A stretch of 58,953 nt of DNA from an uncultured Oscillospiraceae bacterium (GTDB taxonomy: Bacteria > Bacillota > Clostridia > Oscillospirales > Ruminococcaceae), in contig UQMF01000015.1 in assembly GCA_900542145.1 (NCBI GenBank), forward strand, positions 1 through 58,953, in the 5' to 3' direction. The notes beneath the pieces are model-generated. The model made no database searches, was not told where the DNA came from, and was given only the letters and a program-made list of their open reading frames with translations. The first letter of the stretch is position 1. Each line of letters begins with the position of its first letter. Both the position numbers and the translations under genes were made by a program. Below are positions 1 through 8,651 of the stretch, one piece after another.

Positions 1-9
1 AACTGATTT

Positions 10-29
10 AAAAAGCCCACTTCGTGGGC
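10..29 (-). terminator. Intrinsic terminator of the zinc-ribbon gene
   Basis: GCCCAC and GTGGGC (15-29) form a 6-bp stem with a TTC loop. On the minus strand the stem is followed by a run of five T (10-14). It lies about 65 bases past the stop of the minus-strand gene at 96-551. Confidence 0.6.
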
Positions 30-54
30 AAAAATTGCTTTTTCGACAAACTCA

Positions 55-79
55 GGCGCTGCCAGAAGCAGCGCCTTTT
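55..79 (+). terminator. Hairpin with T-run, plus-strand terminator
   Basis: GGCGCTGC (55-62) pairs perfectly with GCAGCGCC (68-75) around a 5-base loop and is followed by TTTTG. It probably ends a plus-strand transcript entering from left of the window. The stem could also contribute to termination of the facing minus-strand gene. Confidence 0.55.
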
Positions 80-95
80 GTTTATGTGACCGGGA

Positions 96-551
96 TTACT
101 TGTTTTCCTCGTCCTTCTTCTCTTCCTCCTCGGGCTGGGCAACTACGTCCTCGGAAAGGATAACTTCCTCGTCCTCCTTGGGAACGGCCTTTTCCGGGAG
201 CTTTGCTCCGCACTTGGGGCAGAAGGAATTGTCGCTCTTGGTCTTGGCGCCGCACTCTGTGCAGGTCACTTCCTGACGGAGGTCGTCCAGAAGCAGGTTG
301 ATTTCGGACAGCTTCTCATAGAGCTTGTCGATCTCCTCGACCTCTGCGTCGAACAGGTTGGAGTCGGGATTCTCGGACTTCTGCATTTCATACGCCATCT
401 GACCCAGCTTCTCGAAATGAGCCTTGATATCGCCGGTGGTCTGGCTTTCCTTTATTTTCAGCTTGGTGAATCTTACTGCCTCGTCGGTCTTTTTTCCGGC
501 GGTTGCGGCTGCGGATTTGGTGGTGTTGATAACATCTTCAAAAAAGCTCAT
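96..551 (-). CDS. Zinc-ribbon domain protein with helical N-terminus
   Basis: This 151-residue cytoplasmic protein has no signal peptide or membrane segment. Residues 1-90 are charged and probably helical or coiled-coil. A zinc ribbon of two CxxC knuckles (CTEC, CPKC) follows at about 97-115. The tail is very acidic and rich in E, K and D. Small zinc-ribbon proteins of this layout are common in Clostridia, but I know of no assigned function. It is a single gene with its own promoter (608-636) and an AAGGAG ribosome site before ATG. The domain call is firm; the role is unknown. Confidence 0.8.
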   Translation of the reverse strand: MSFFEDVINTTKSAAATAGKKTDEAVRFTKLKIKESQTTGDIKAHFEKLGQMAYEMQKSENPDSNLFDAEVEEIDKLYEKLSEINLLLDDLRQEVTCTECGAKTKSDNSFCPKCGAKLPEKAVPKEDEEVILSEDVVAQPEEEEKKDEENK

Positions 552-607
552 CGTGAAAACTCCTTTCAGAATTCAGAACATCAAAGGGAGCTTTTCCCTT
601 TGATTGC

Positions 608-636
608 ATTATATCACAAAGTTATTTGATTTTCAA
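608..636 (-). promoter_or_regulatory. Sigma-A-type promoter of the zinc-ribbon gene
   Basis: On the minus strand TTGAAA (636-631) and TATAAT (613-608) are separated by 17 bases. The start codon of the gene at 551 follows about 55 bases downstream. Confidence 0.7.
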
Positions 637-663
637 TACCTTTTTGTTAAAGTTTGGTGAAAA

Positions 664-1545
664 TCAGTCCTTCGCCGGGTGCTCCTGACCTCTGGTGAGT
701 ACGCCGATGAACTCGGGACCTGCGTTACAGGAAACTACCACGCCGCACTTTTCCACCATTGCCGGACCGTAACCCAGCTTCTTTGTCATCTTGTCGATGA
801 ATTCCTTCTCGCAGTCCGGGCGTGTTGTCGTTACCACGCACCAGGGAGTTTCGGGAATTATTCTGGAAGCGATGGTTTCCACTGCGGCGTCGATGACTGC
901 CTTTTCGCCCCTTGCCTTGCGGATGACCTCGGTCTTTGCGCCGCCGAGATAGATGAGCGGCTTCAGTCCCATCAGTTCGCCGAGGAAGCTTGCAGCAGCG
1001 CTTATTCTGCCGGATTTCTTCATGTGGCGCAGCTCAAATCCGATTATGTAGGAGTCCGCGTGCTTGCCCCAGTCGTCGAGGTATGCCGCAATGCTTTCCG
1101 CGGACTGACCTGCTTCCAGCTTCTTGCAGGCTTCGATTATGGGATAGCCGTAGCAGAGGGTGTAGTTCTGGGAATCTATCGTGTAGATGGTGAGGTCCTT
1201 GAGATCTTCTGCGACGTTCTGCTTCGCCAGCTGGGAGTTGGAGAACGTCTGGGAGCCAGCCGCGTTGATCACGTCCACGATGATGGTGCGGATTCCCTGC
1301 TCGTACAGTTCGCGGTACTTCTCCTCGAACTGGATAGCGGTGATCTGGGAGTGCTTCGGGATCTCCTGCTGTTCCTTGAGTATCTTGTAGAATTCGTCCG
1401 GCTGGATATCCCTGCGGTCGGCGTAGCTCTTGCCGTTGATGGTCACCATGAACGGGATAATTTCAAGCAGGTCCTTGTATCGCTCTGCGTTCTCCGTGGA
1501 GATGTCGCAGCCGCTGTCTGTGATGATCTTGATAGTGTTGTCCAT
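664..1545 (-). CDS. DegV family fatty-acid-binding protein
   Basis: This 293-residue protein has the family's usual length. The opening (IKIITDSGCDIS) and the central FELRHMKKSGRIS segment match the DegV fold, which binds a fatty acid between two domains. The best-known members are the FakB subunits of fatty-acid kinase, which present bound fatty acid to FakA for phosphorylation. No fakA is visible here, so the partner would be elsewhere. The gene lies 23 bases after trmL on the same strand and is probably co-transcribed from the promoter at 2125-2153. An AAAGGAG ribosome site precedes the ATG. Family is certain; FakB function is inferred. Confidence 0.9.
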   Translation of the reverse strand: MDNTIKIITDSGCDISTENAERYKDLLEIIPFMVTINGKSYADRRDIQPDEFYKILKEQQEIPKHSQITAIQFEEKYRELYEQGIRTIIVDVINAAGSQTFSNSQLAKQNVAEDLKDLTIYTIDSQNYTLCYGYPIIEACKKLEAGQSAESIAAYLDDWGKHADSYIIGFELRHMKKSGRISAAASFLGELMGLKPLIYLGGAKTEVIRKARGEKAVIDAAVETIASRIIPETPWCVVTTTRPDCEKEFIDKMTKKLGYGPAMVEKCGVVVSCNAGPEFIGVLTRGQEHPAKD

Positions 1546-1568
1546 AATTTAACTCCTTTGTATGCGGT

Positions 1569-2072
1569 TTAATCCGCGTTGTTCCAGTCGAATTCCCTGA
1601 GCCTGCCCTTGTTTTGCAGCTCCGGGAAGCCCCACTGCCTCAGCACCTCGTAAACCCCTATTGCCACGCTGTTCGACAGATTCAGGCTGCGCAGCGTTTC
1701 GCGCATGGGGATGCGGACGCACCGCTTCCTGTTTTCGAACAGCAGGCGTTCGGGCAGCCCGGCGTCCTCCCGCCCGAAGAACAGGAAGCTCCTGTCCGGG
1801 TAGCTGACGTCGCTGTAGGTGTTCTCCGCCTTGGTGGAGAAGAAGAAATACTCCCCATCGTTGCGTGCGAAGAAGTCGTCCAGCCCGTCGTAGTAGGTGA
1901 TGTCGAGGTAGTGCCAGTAATCCAGTCCGGCACGCTTTAGCTGTTTGTCGTCCGGGGTGAATCCCATCGGCTTTATGAGATGGAGCCTTGCGCCGGTGAC
2001 AGCGCAGGTGCGCGCGATATTGCCGGTGTTCTGCGGAATCTGCGGCTCCACCAGCACGATGTTCAGTTCCAA
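1569..2072 (-). CDS. trmL: tRNA (cytidine(34)-2'-O)-methyltransferase TrmL
   Basis: TrmL is a SPOUT methyltransferase that 2'-O-methylates the wobble base of some leucine tRNAs. The N-terminus (LNIVLVEPQIPQNTGNIAR) and the SNSVAIGVYE segment near the C-terminus are family signatures. The open frame reaches an ATG at 2111. I choose the TTG at 2072-2070 (167 residues) because family proteins begin at this point and an AAAGGAAG ribosome site lies just before it. The upstream ATG would add 13 non-conserved residues. It leads a two-gene operon with degV. Confidence 0.88.
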   Translation of the reverse strand: MELNIVLVEPQIPQNTGNIARTCAVTGARLHLIKPMGFTPDDKQLKRAGLDYWHYLDITYYDGLDDFFARNDGEYFFFSTKAENTYSDVSYPDRSFLFFGREDAGLPERLLFENRKRCVRIPMRETLRSLNLSNSVAIGVYEVLRQWGFPELQNKGRLREFDWNNAD

Positions 2073-2124
2073 ATGTGTATGCTTCCTTTCCGGAAAAATA
2101 GCTGAAACCACTCAGCATATAGCT

Positions 2125-2153
2125 ATTGTAACATATTTTCCCGGGTTTTGCAA
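2125..2153 (-). promoter_or_regulatory. Promoter of the trmL-degV operon
   Basis: On the minus strand TTGCAA (2153-2148) and TACAAT (2130-2125) have 17-base spacing, about 50 bases upstream of the TTG start of trmL. Confidence 0.55.
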
Positions 2154-2239
2154 TAGCTTTTTGCGCGGACGGGGGATTCCGGATACGATTTTACCAAAAA
2201 CCCGGCGGCAAGTGCAGAAAAGTATGTAAGTAGTGCTGA

Positions 2240-2268
2240 TTGACTTTAGTTGAAAACAGGAGTATAAT
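2240..2268 (+). promoter_or_regulatory. Promoter of the SulP gene
   Basis: TTGACT (2240-2245) and TATAAT (2263-2268) are 17 bases apart, about 50 bases ahead of the chosen ATG of the transporter. Confidence 0.75.
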
Positions 2269-2319
2269 ATTATTCGTTTGGTATACAAAAAAACAGACAG
2301 AATAAAAGGAAGGCAAACA

Positions 2320-3981
2320 ATGTTTAAAAAGTACATAAGCGACCTGAAAAATGAGTTCAGGGGCTACAACGGCAAGAAGCTGTCCCAGGACCTGATGGCA
2401 GGACTTACTGTTGCGGCGGTGGCGCTGCCGCTGGCTCTGGCATTCGGCGTCAGCTCCGGTGCGGACGCAGCCTCCGGACTTGTGACCGCGATAGTTGCGG
2501 GTATCGTGATAGGAATACTCTCCGGAGCATCCTACCAGATATCCGGACCTACCGGCGCGATGGCGGCGATACTGCTGTCGGTTTCCGCGAAGTACGGCAT
2601 AACCGGCGTGCTCACCGCTGGATTCCTTTCCGGCGCGATACTTATAGTTGCGGCGCTGTGCCGCGTCGGCAAGTTGGTAAGCTACCTTCCTGCCCCGGTC
2701 ATCACGGGCTTCACCTCCGGTATCGCTATCATAATCGCGCTGGGTCAGATCGACAACTTTTTCGGGACGCATTCCGTCGGCGAGAACCAGATCTCCAAGA
2801 TAGCGTCCTACTTCACCGGCGAAGGCAGCTTTGATCCGAACTGGTGGGCGGTAATGTTCGGCGGACTGGTCGTGCTGATAATGGTGGTCTACCCGAAAAA
2901 GTGGAACGCGGTCGTCCCCTCCTCCCTGGTGGGAATTATCGTGGCGCTCATCGTGAATATGGTGTTCTTTGAGCAGGGCACCGTCGCAGAGGTCGGAGCT
3001 ATCCCCAGCAGCCTTATCACTGACGACAGCATAATCCGCAAGGGATTCGACTTTGCGAACATCACCAGCCTTATCATGCCTGCGGTATCCATTGCCGCTC
3101 TTGGAATGATCGAGAGCCTGCTGTGCGGCGCGAGCGCTGGCAAGATGAAGGGCGAGCGCCTTGACGCCAGCCGCGAGCTGGTCGCTCAGGGTATCGGCAA
3201 CATGATAATTCCGCTGCTGGGCGGAGTACCGGCGACGGCGGCTATCGCGAGAACCTCCGTTGCGATCAAGTCCGGCGGACAGACGCGCCTTGTCAGCGTG
3301 TTCCATTCCATTGTGCTTATCCTTTCGATGTTCCTCCTCGGCGGAGTCATGAGCCGCATTCCGATGGCGGCGCTTGCAGGAGTGCTGATGGTGACCGCGT
3401 TCAGAATGAACGACTGGGCAGCTATCAAGAGCATTTTCGGCAAGAAGTTCAAGTCCTCCATCTCCCAGTATGTAATTACGATGGCGGCGACCGTGGTATT
3501 CGACCTTACCATCGCGATCGTCATCGGCGTTGTCGCTGCAATGATCGTGTTCGTTGTAAAGAGCAGCGAGCTGCGCGTGACCTCCAGCGACATTGACGAG
3601 GACAAGCTGCGCGGCAAGGTAAAGTCCGGTCACCACGAGGAATTCAAGGTGGTATACGTTTCCGGTCCGCTTTTCTTCGGAACCCAGGAAAAGCTGATCA
3701 ACCAGCTGGAGTCGCTGGAGGGAAATCCTCAGGTTATCCTGTCCATGCGCGGAGTCCCCACGGCGGACGATATTTCCCTGGCGGAACTGGAGCGGCTGTA
3801 TAACAAGCTCCGGGAGAAGGGCACGCAGATCTCCTTCACCGGCGTGCAGACCGCGGTAGGCGAGATGATGGACAGAGCCGGATTCCGCGAGAGGATCGGC
3901 GAGGAGCACTTCTACTGGGACGCAGTTGCCGCGATAAAGGCGCTGGAAGTCCGGGAGTACGGCTCCGATTACGCGGACTGA
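2320..3981 (+). CDS. SulP family anion transporter with STAS domain
   Basis: This 553-residue inner-membrane transporter belongs to the SLC26/SulP family, which moves sulfate, bicarbonate or other anions. The N-terminal half has the SulP signature region (DLMAGLTVAAVALPLALAFG, then QISGPTGAM). Many hydrophobic helices run to about residue 420. A cytoplasmic STAS domain occupies roughly 440-545. ATG at 2320 is preferred over the upstream TTG at 2278 because AAAGGAAGG stands just before it and the family start (MFKKYISDLKNEF) follows. It is monocistronic with a promoter and a terminator. The substrate cannot be told from sequence. Confidence 0.9.
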   Translation: MFKKYISDLKNEFRGYNGKKLSQDLMAGLTVAAVALPLALAFGVSSGADAASGLVTAIVAGIVIGILSGASYQISGPTGAMAAILLSVSAKYGITGVLTAGFLSGAILIVAALCRVGKLVSYLPAPVITGFTSGIAIIIALGQIDNFFGTHSVGENQISKIASYFTGEGSFDPNWWAVMFGGLVVLIMVVYPKKWNAVVPSSLVGIIVALIVNMVFFEQGTVAEVGAIPSSLITDDSIIRKGFDFANITSLIMPAVSIAALGMIESLLCGASAGKMKGERLDASRELVAQGIGNMIIPLLGGVPATAAIARTSVAIKSGGQTRLVSVFHSIVLILSMFLLGGVMSRIPMAALAGVLMVTAFRMNDWAAIKSIFGKKFKSSISQYVITMAATVVFDLTIAIVIGVVAAMIVFVVKSSELRVTSSDIDEDKLRGKVKSGHHEEFKVVYVSGPLFFGTQEKLINQLESLEGNPQVILSMRGVPTADDISLAELERLYNKLREKGTQISFTGVQTAVGEMMDRAGFRERIGEEHFYWDAVAAIKALEVREYGSDYAD

Positions 3982-4002
3982 TATTTCAGGAAAATCATAT
4001 TA

Positions 4003-4030
4003 AAAAGGCGGACATTGTTCCGCCATTTTT
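4003..4030 (+). terminator. Terminator of the SulP gene
   Basis: GGCGGA (4007-4012) pairs with TCCGCC (4019-4024), followed by ATTTTTT. Confidence 0.75.
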
Positions 4031-4032
4031 TG

Positions 4033-4061
4033 TTGACATGACACGACAATTGTGCTATAAT
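4033..4061 (+). promoter_or_regulatory. Consensus promoter of the PASTA lipoprotein
   Basis: TTGACA (4033-4038) and TATAAT (4056-4061) are separated by 17 bases. This matches the sigma-A consensus exactly and begins right after the preceding terminator. Confidence 0.85.
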
Positions 4062-4094
4062 ATCTGTGAAGTAAAGCTTTTGTGAGGTAATTGT

Positions 4095-5132
4095 ATGAAA
4101 ATCAAACTTATCGCGGCGGCAGTCATATCAGCCGCACTGCTTGCGTCATTGTGCGGTTGCAGTACGATGAACGCAGCGGACCTTATCCTGATAAAGGAAA
4201 ACTGGAAAAATATAGACGTAGATGCGCAGACGGTATCACTGATCACCCCGGATACGGGAGATGATATCAGCGTATCCCCTGATCCGGATTTCGACGAGAA
4301 TTCTTCCGGCGCGATTACTTCCGGCGAAGTTTCTTACGTCGATTCTCAGCCCGGGGAGCAGGAATCCGACCCTGGGATCGACGTGAACCCCGATGATGAA
4401 TCCCTTGTGCCTGATGTGTCGGACATGAGCGTTTCCGAGGCGGAAACAAGGCTAAAGCTGGACGGGTTCGTTGTCCGCAGTACCTATGAGGAAAGTGACG
4501 ATATCCCGAAGGACTATGTGATCCGCACTGTGCCTTCCGCTCATGAAATGGCGGAGCAGGGGAGCACCGTTGTGCTGGTGGTCAGCCTGGGTCCGAAGTA
4601 TACCGTGGTGAACGTGCCAAAGTTCGTTGGACTTCCGCTGAACGTTGCAGAGCAGCGCGCGGTGGAATACCACCTGGATTATCGCGTGGAGTACCGCAGC
4701 AGCGCGGATATCAACAAGGACGTGGTCATGGAGCAGAGCATAGAGCCGAATACACGGGTGGACAGGGATTCCGAGATCGTGCTCACCGTGAGCGCTGGCA
4801 TGACGGAGCTGAAGTCAAAGAACGTTAAATATACGGTGCCGAAAAAAGCGACCGGCGAGTTCCGGTTTGAGTACTATGTGGACGGCGTACTTGACGAGAG
4901 CGCGACTATTCAGACCGACGTCGGACTTTCTTCCGGCAAGACGCTGAGCTATACTGTTAAGGGGAATCCCGGAGATGAGGTGAATCTCAGGATCGCGGTG
5001 ACATCGGTAGAAACGGGCAAATCCGGATTGTATATGGAGGTCACTGTGAGATTCCCTGCCGATGGCGGAAATGCCGATTATGTCGGCGATCATTTGGACG
5101 TAAATATCTTCCAGATCCTGTCCGAAAGCTGA
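4095..5132 (+). CDS. Lipoprotein with two PASTA domains
   Basis: This 345-residue protein opens with a signal peptide ending in a lipobox-like LCGC, so it should be anchored outside the membrane. An acidic linker follows. Two PASTA repeats lie at about 98-163 (starting VPDVSDMSVSEAE) and 165-235 (starting VPKFVGLPLNVAEQ). A beta-rich C-terminal domain follows them. PASTA domains bind uncrosslinked muropeptides or lipid II and normally form the ectodomain of PrkC/StkP kinases or penicillin-binding proteins. Here they stand alone without kinase or transpeptidase. The gene has its own promoter and terminator. Two Ser/Thr kinases lacking PASTA lie 3.5-9.5 kb downstream; a functional link is speculation. 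Confidence 0.85.
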   Translation: MKIKLIAAAVISAALLASLCGCSTMNAADLILIKENWKNIDVDAQTVSLITPDTGDDISVSPDPDFDENSSGAITSGEVSYVDSQPGEQESDPGIDVNPDDESLVPDVSDMSVSEAETRLKLDGFVVRSTYEESDDIPKDYVIRTVPSAHEMAEQGSTVVLVVSLGPKYTVVNVPKFVGLPLNVAEQRAVEYHLDYRVEYRSSADINKDVVMEQSIEPNTRVDRDSEIVLTVSAGMTELKSKNVKYTVPKKATGEFRFEYYVDGVLDESATIQTDVGLSSGKTLSYTVKGNPGDEVNLRIAVTSVETGKSGLYMEVTVRFPADGGNADYVGDHLDVNIFQILSES

Positions 5133-5140
5133 ATAAACGG

Positions 5141-5172
5141 AGATCCCCGGAACGGCGAAGTTCCGGGGATCT
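5141..5172. terminator. Bidirectional terminator between PASTA lipoprotein and AraC-GGDEF gene
   Basis: AGATCCCCGGAA (5141-5152) pairs perfectly over 12 bp with TTCCGGGGATCT (5161-5172). It separates convergent genes. Confidence 0.75.
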
Positions 5173-5173
5173 T

Positions 5174-5998
5174 TCAGAATCTTACCTCACCGGGAATGTC
5201 GGCAGGAGCGCTGACCAGCTCGGTGAAAAGCTCACTGTAGCTGAGCTTTCCGGGCTTCAGCAGAACGGCTCCGGCGCGCATGCTGACGGGAATCTCGCTT
5301 CCGTTGTGCACGACCGGCTCGCCGTTGTGGGAAAGCACCCTGCGCGCCAGCGCTTCGGCGGCGGCTCTGTCGGAAAGCCCGGTGAGCATTGCGAATTCGT
5401 CGCCGCCGATACGGAACATGAGCATTCCGTCGGCGCACTCGCGGTCGATTCTGTGCAGGCATTCCAGGATCACCCGGTCGCCGGCTTCGCGCCCCAGCGT
5501 GTCGTTTATCTCCATGAGATGGGAGGTGTCAAAGCAGAACACATAGGTCCCCTGCATGGAGCTGATGTAGTCGTAAAGCTCGGAAATATCGTATTTGTTC
5601 GTCATGATAAGCTCTCCTTCGCGCAGAAATCTTCTCGGGATATCAAGCCGTGGAGTCAGCTCCGAAAACCGCCAGCTGCGCCGGTACTCGCTGGGAGTCA
5701 CGCCCCACACCCGGGTAAACGCCCGGGTGAACGCCTCCGCGCTGCCGTAGCCGTACTTCAGCGCGATGTCCAGAAATCCGGAGCCGCTGCGCTGTATATC
5801 CCGGGCGGCAAGCGTGAGCCGGCGGCGCGTGATGTAATCCCCGACGCTGTGGTGGAATACGCTGCGGAAAAGCTTCTGCAATCCGGAAAGCGAGCAGCAT
5901 GCCGCCCGGGCGCAGTTCTCCTGCGTGATATCCCCGGCGAGGTGCTCCTCAATGTAGGCAAGCGCGGCGGTCAGTGAATTGAGTTTTTCGGGTTCCAC
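5174..5998 (-). CDS. AraC-type regulator fused to a GGDEF-like domain
   Basis: The 274-residue protein starts with an AraC/XylS DNA-binding domain (about 8-108). Both helix-turn-helix units are present, the second ending in the family-like AFTRVWGVTPSEYRR. A GGDEF-type domain occupies about 148-262. It keeps an FCFDTSHLMEINDTLG segment like that of diguanylate cyclases and an intact GGDEF at 198-202. The usual GGDEF domain is about 160-170 residues; this one is about 115-125 and its C-terminal part looks shortened, so catalysis is doubtful. It may sense c-di-GMP or GTP to control transcription. No membrane segment is seen. The fusion is clear; activity is unknown. Confidence 0.85.
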   Translation of the reverse strand: MEPEKLNSLTAALAYIEEHLAGDITQENCARAACCSLSGLQKLFRSVFHHSVGDYITRRRLTLAARDIQRSGSGFLDIALKYGYGSAEAFTRAFTRVWGVTPSEYRRSWRFSELTPRLDIPRRFLREGELIMTNKYDISELYDYISSMQGTYVFCFDTSHLMEINDTLGREAGDRVILECLHRIDRECADGMLMFRIGGDEFAMLTGLSDRAAAEALARRVLSHNGEPVVHNGSEIPVSMRAGAVLLKPGKLSYSELFTELVSAPADIPGEVRF

Positions 5999-6137
5999 GT
6001 TCGTTCCCTCCTGTGTTGATGTAAGCTTACAATTGTATTATAGCACGCCGTGGCGGATTTGTCTTGATAATCTGAGTAAAATTCCCGGGCGTGCGGAGTT
6101 TTTACAGATATCCTGTCGTTAATTGTTGATAATTCTA

Positions 6138-6166
6138 TTGATTTTGTCATTCGATTGTGGTATAAT
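6138..6166 (+). promoter_or_regulatory. Promoter of the FHA-ABC transporter
   Basis: TTGATT (6138-6143) and TATAAT (6161-6166) are 17 bases apart. A strong GGAGGTAAGG ribosome site and the ATG at 6242 follow. Confidence 0.7.
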
Positions 6167-6241
6167 TAACCTAAGTTAAATTCCAAGCAGATAAACGCCG
6201 GACAGACGGAATACCGCGCGGCACATCATGGAGGTAAGGTA

Positions 6242-8581
6242 ATGGAGGATTTTGAAAGGACCACCTGGTTCACCGGACAGGCGACAGCCGAGCGTGCCGG
6301 GAGTTCCCAGGTGACGATATTTGACGGCAGCACGGCGCCGCGCACTATAAAGCTTGATGAGTTCGGAAAGGACTGCGTGTATTTCGGCCGCGACAAGGGC
6401 AACGACATCGTGCTGACGTCGCACCTGGTATCCGGAGAGCACGGGCGCTTCGTTTATAGGAACAACGTCTGGGTCATTGAGGACAAGGCAGCGTACAAGG
6501 AACGCGGCAGCACCAACGGGCTTGTGTATAATGAGTGTTCCGTGGTGTCCAGGGTGATATGCGACGGCGACCTCATTAGAATAGACGACGTTGAGAACGC
6601 GCTGGCGGAGGGCGTGTTGTTCGTATTTTCCTCCGGCGGCTCCGGGAATCAGTGGAATATGCTCCCTCTCGCCGGACGGAGGAGCGTTTCCATAGGACGT
6701 GACGAAAGCTGCGATATCACGCTTCCGCATGTATCCGTGTCGAAATTCCACGCGCAGATAATCTGCGACAACGGCAGCTTCTACATCGTTGACAACAACA
6801 GCACCAACGGCGTTATAGTGAACGGAGTCCCGGTCAGCAGGCGGCTGCTGCACGAGAAGGACGTTATAACCATCACCAACTCGAAGCTGATATTCTCCTG
6901 CGCGTCGGTATTCTACTGCTGCTACAAGAGCGGTATTTCCGTAGACGCCCGGGACATCGTCATAAAGCGCGGCAGGGGCAGGAAATCCGCGATCACCTGC
7001 AATCACGTTGACCTGAGTATCAACCCCGGGGAACTTGTGGCGGTGATCGGAGGTTCCGGCGCCGGAAAATCCACGATACTGAACTGTATGTGCGGCTACA
7101 TAAAGCCGGATAACGGCGACGTGTTCATAAACGGCGTGAATCTCTACCAGAATTTTGACGCCCTTAAAAAAGTAGTCGGATACGTTCCCCAGTCGGATAT
7201 AGTCTACGACAACCTCACGCTTTACGACATGCTGATGTATACTTCGAAGCTCCGTCTGCCGAAGGACACCACTCCCCAGGAGCGTGAAGCGGCTATTTCC
7301 CGGGCGATAGAGCTGGTGGAGCTCACCGAAAAGCGGAAGAGCCTTATCCGCTCCCTGAGCGGCGGTCAGCGCAAGAGGGCGAGCATTGCGGTGGAGCTGC
7401 TGTCAGACCCGAATCTGATGTTCCTGGACGAGCCTGCTTCCGGACTTGACCCGGGAACGGAGCGGAATCTCATGCAGTCCCTGCGGAATATGGCGGACGG
7501 CGGCAAGACTGTTATCCTGGTAACGCACAGCACATTGCAGCTGAAGATGTGCGACAAGATAGTATTCATGGGCAAGGGCGGAAATCTGTGCTTCTGCGGC
7601 TCACTGGACGAGGCACTGAAGTTCTTCGGGGTATCCGACGTGGTCGATGTGTACAACATGATCACGGAGCAGGCTCCGGAATGGAGCGCGAAATACAGGC
7701 AGTACAGCTCCTCGCACCGCAGGGCTAACCGCACTCCGGAGGTGCCGGCAAAAACCCAGAAGAACCGGCTCAGGCAGCTGGGAGTGCTCAGCGCGCGTTA
7801 TCTAAGGCTGGTCACCAACGACAGGCAGAGGCTGTTCCTGCTGCTGGTGCAGGCACCGCTTCTGGCGGTGCTGATCACGCTGGTGGCGGACGGAGGGCAG
7901 TTCGAGCAATACGACATGACCAAGAGCCTGCTGTTTGCGCTGTCCTGCTCGGCTTTCTGGGTGGGAATGCTGAACTCGATACAGGAGATATGCAAGGAGC
8001 GCAATATAATGAAGCGCGAATACATGACCGGATTATCCCTGACATCGTACATAATGTCGAAAATAATCGTGCTCGGAGTGCTCAGCATGATACAGAGCGT
8101 ACTCATCGTCGGCGTATTCTGCATGATCGTCGGCATGCCCGAGGAGGGGCTGATAATGCACCCACTGCTGGAACTGCTGATAACCACGTTCCTGACCGCG
8201 ATATCCTCCACGGCGATGGGACTTTTCGTGTCCTCCCTCTTCACGAATGCGGACAGGGCGATGACCGTGGCGCCGATCCTGCTCATGCCGCAGATCCTGT
8301 TTTCGGGGCTGATATTCAAGCTGGACGGCGCAACGGAGATAATCTCCTGGTTCGCAGTATGCCGCTGGAGCATGGAGGGCTACGGAACCTCCGCGAATCT
8401 GAACGACCTGCCCATGAAGCTTCAGCTTGAGGGACTGCCGATAACCCACGAGGCGGAATCCTTCTTCGATTACACCTGCACGCACCTGCTCACTTCCTGG
8501 GGGATACTGCTGGCATTCACGGCGGCGTTCCTTATCCTGGCGAGAATAGTCCTCTCCAAGGTCGGACGGGAAAGAGCCTGA
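6242..8581 (+). CDS. ABC exporter with two N-terminal FHA domains
   Basis: The 779 residues contain two phosphothreonine-binding FHA domains. FHA1 shows FGR 48-50, SGEHGRF 64-70 and GSTNG 89-93. FHA2 shows IGR 151-153, SKFHA 167-171 and NSTNG 186-190. An ABC ATPase follows, with Walker A GGSGAGKST near 270, signature LSGGQRKR near 372 and Walker B NLMFLDEP near 391. An ABC-2 type membrane domain spans about 510-775. This architecture is that of Mycobacterium tuberculosis Rv1747, whose FHA domains bind the partner kinase PknF and which has been linked to export of cell-envelope lipid or glycolipid. Here a Ser/Thr kinase lies immediately downstream in convergent orientation. I infer phosphorylation-gated export; the cargo is unknown. 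Confidence 0.92.
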   Translation: MEDFERTTWFTGQATAERAGSSQVTIFDGSTAPRTIKLDEFGKDCVYFGRDKGNDIVLTSHLVSGEHGRFVYRNNVWVIEDKAAYKERGSTNGLVYNECSVVSRVICDGDLIRIDDVENALAEGVLFVFSSGGSGNQWNMLPLAGRRSVSIGRDESCDITLPHVSVSKFHAQIICDNGSFYIVDNNSTNGVIVNGVPVSRRLLHEKDVITITNSKLIFSCASVFYCCYKSGISVDARDIVIKRGRGRKSAITCNHVDLSINPGELVAVIGGSGAGKSTILNCMCGYIKPDNGDVFINGVNLYQNFDALKKVVGYVPQSDIVYDNLTLYDMLMYTSKLRLPKDTTPQEREAAISRAIELVELTEKRKSLIRSLSGGQRKRASIAVELLSDPNLMFLDEPASGLDPGTERNLMQSLRNMADGGKTVILVTHSTLQLKMCDKIVFMGKGGNLCFCGSLDEALKFFGVSDVVDVYNMITEQAPEWSAKYRQYSSSHRRANRTPEVPAKTQKNRLRQLGVLSARYLRLVTNDRQRLFLLLVQAPLLAVLITLVADGGQFEQYDMTKSLLFALSCSAFWVGMLNSIQEICKERNIMKREYMTGLSLTSYIMSKIIVLGVLSMIQSVLIVGVFCMIVGMPEEGLIMHPLLELLITTFLTAISSTAMGLFVSSLFTNADRAMTVAPILLMPQILFSGLIFKLDGATEIISWFAVCRWSMEGYGTSANLNDLPMKLQLEGLPITHEAESFFDYTCTHLLTSWGILLAFTAAFLILARIVLSKVGRERA

Positions 8582-8592
8582 TTAAAATACTG

Positions 8593-8651
8593 CCGGGCGG
8601 TCGTATGTCCCTGCGCGTTTGTTGCAGGGGCGCTGACCGCCCGGTTTTTTT
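8593..8651. terminator. Terminator shared by convergent FHA-ABC and kinase genes
   Basis: CCGGGCGGTC (8593-8602) pairs with GACCGCCCGG (8635-8644), followed by seven T. The T-run ends inside the stop codon of the minus-strand kinase. Between the arms, CCCTGC and GCAGGG form an inner stem. Confidence 0.75.

Noticed and set aside
2191..3909. 572-codon open frame antisense to the SulP gene
   Set aside because: It has a low-complexity, His/Arg/Asp-rich composition and no family match, and lies wholly opposite a clear transporter gene.
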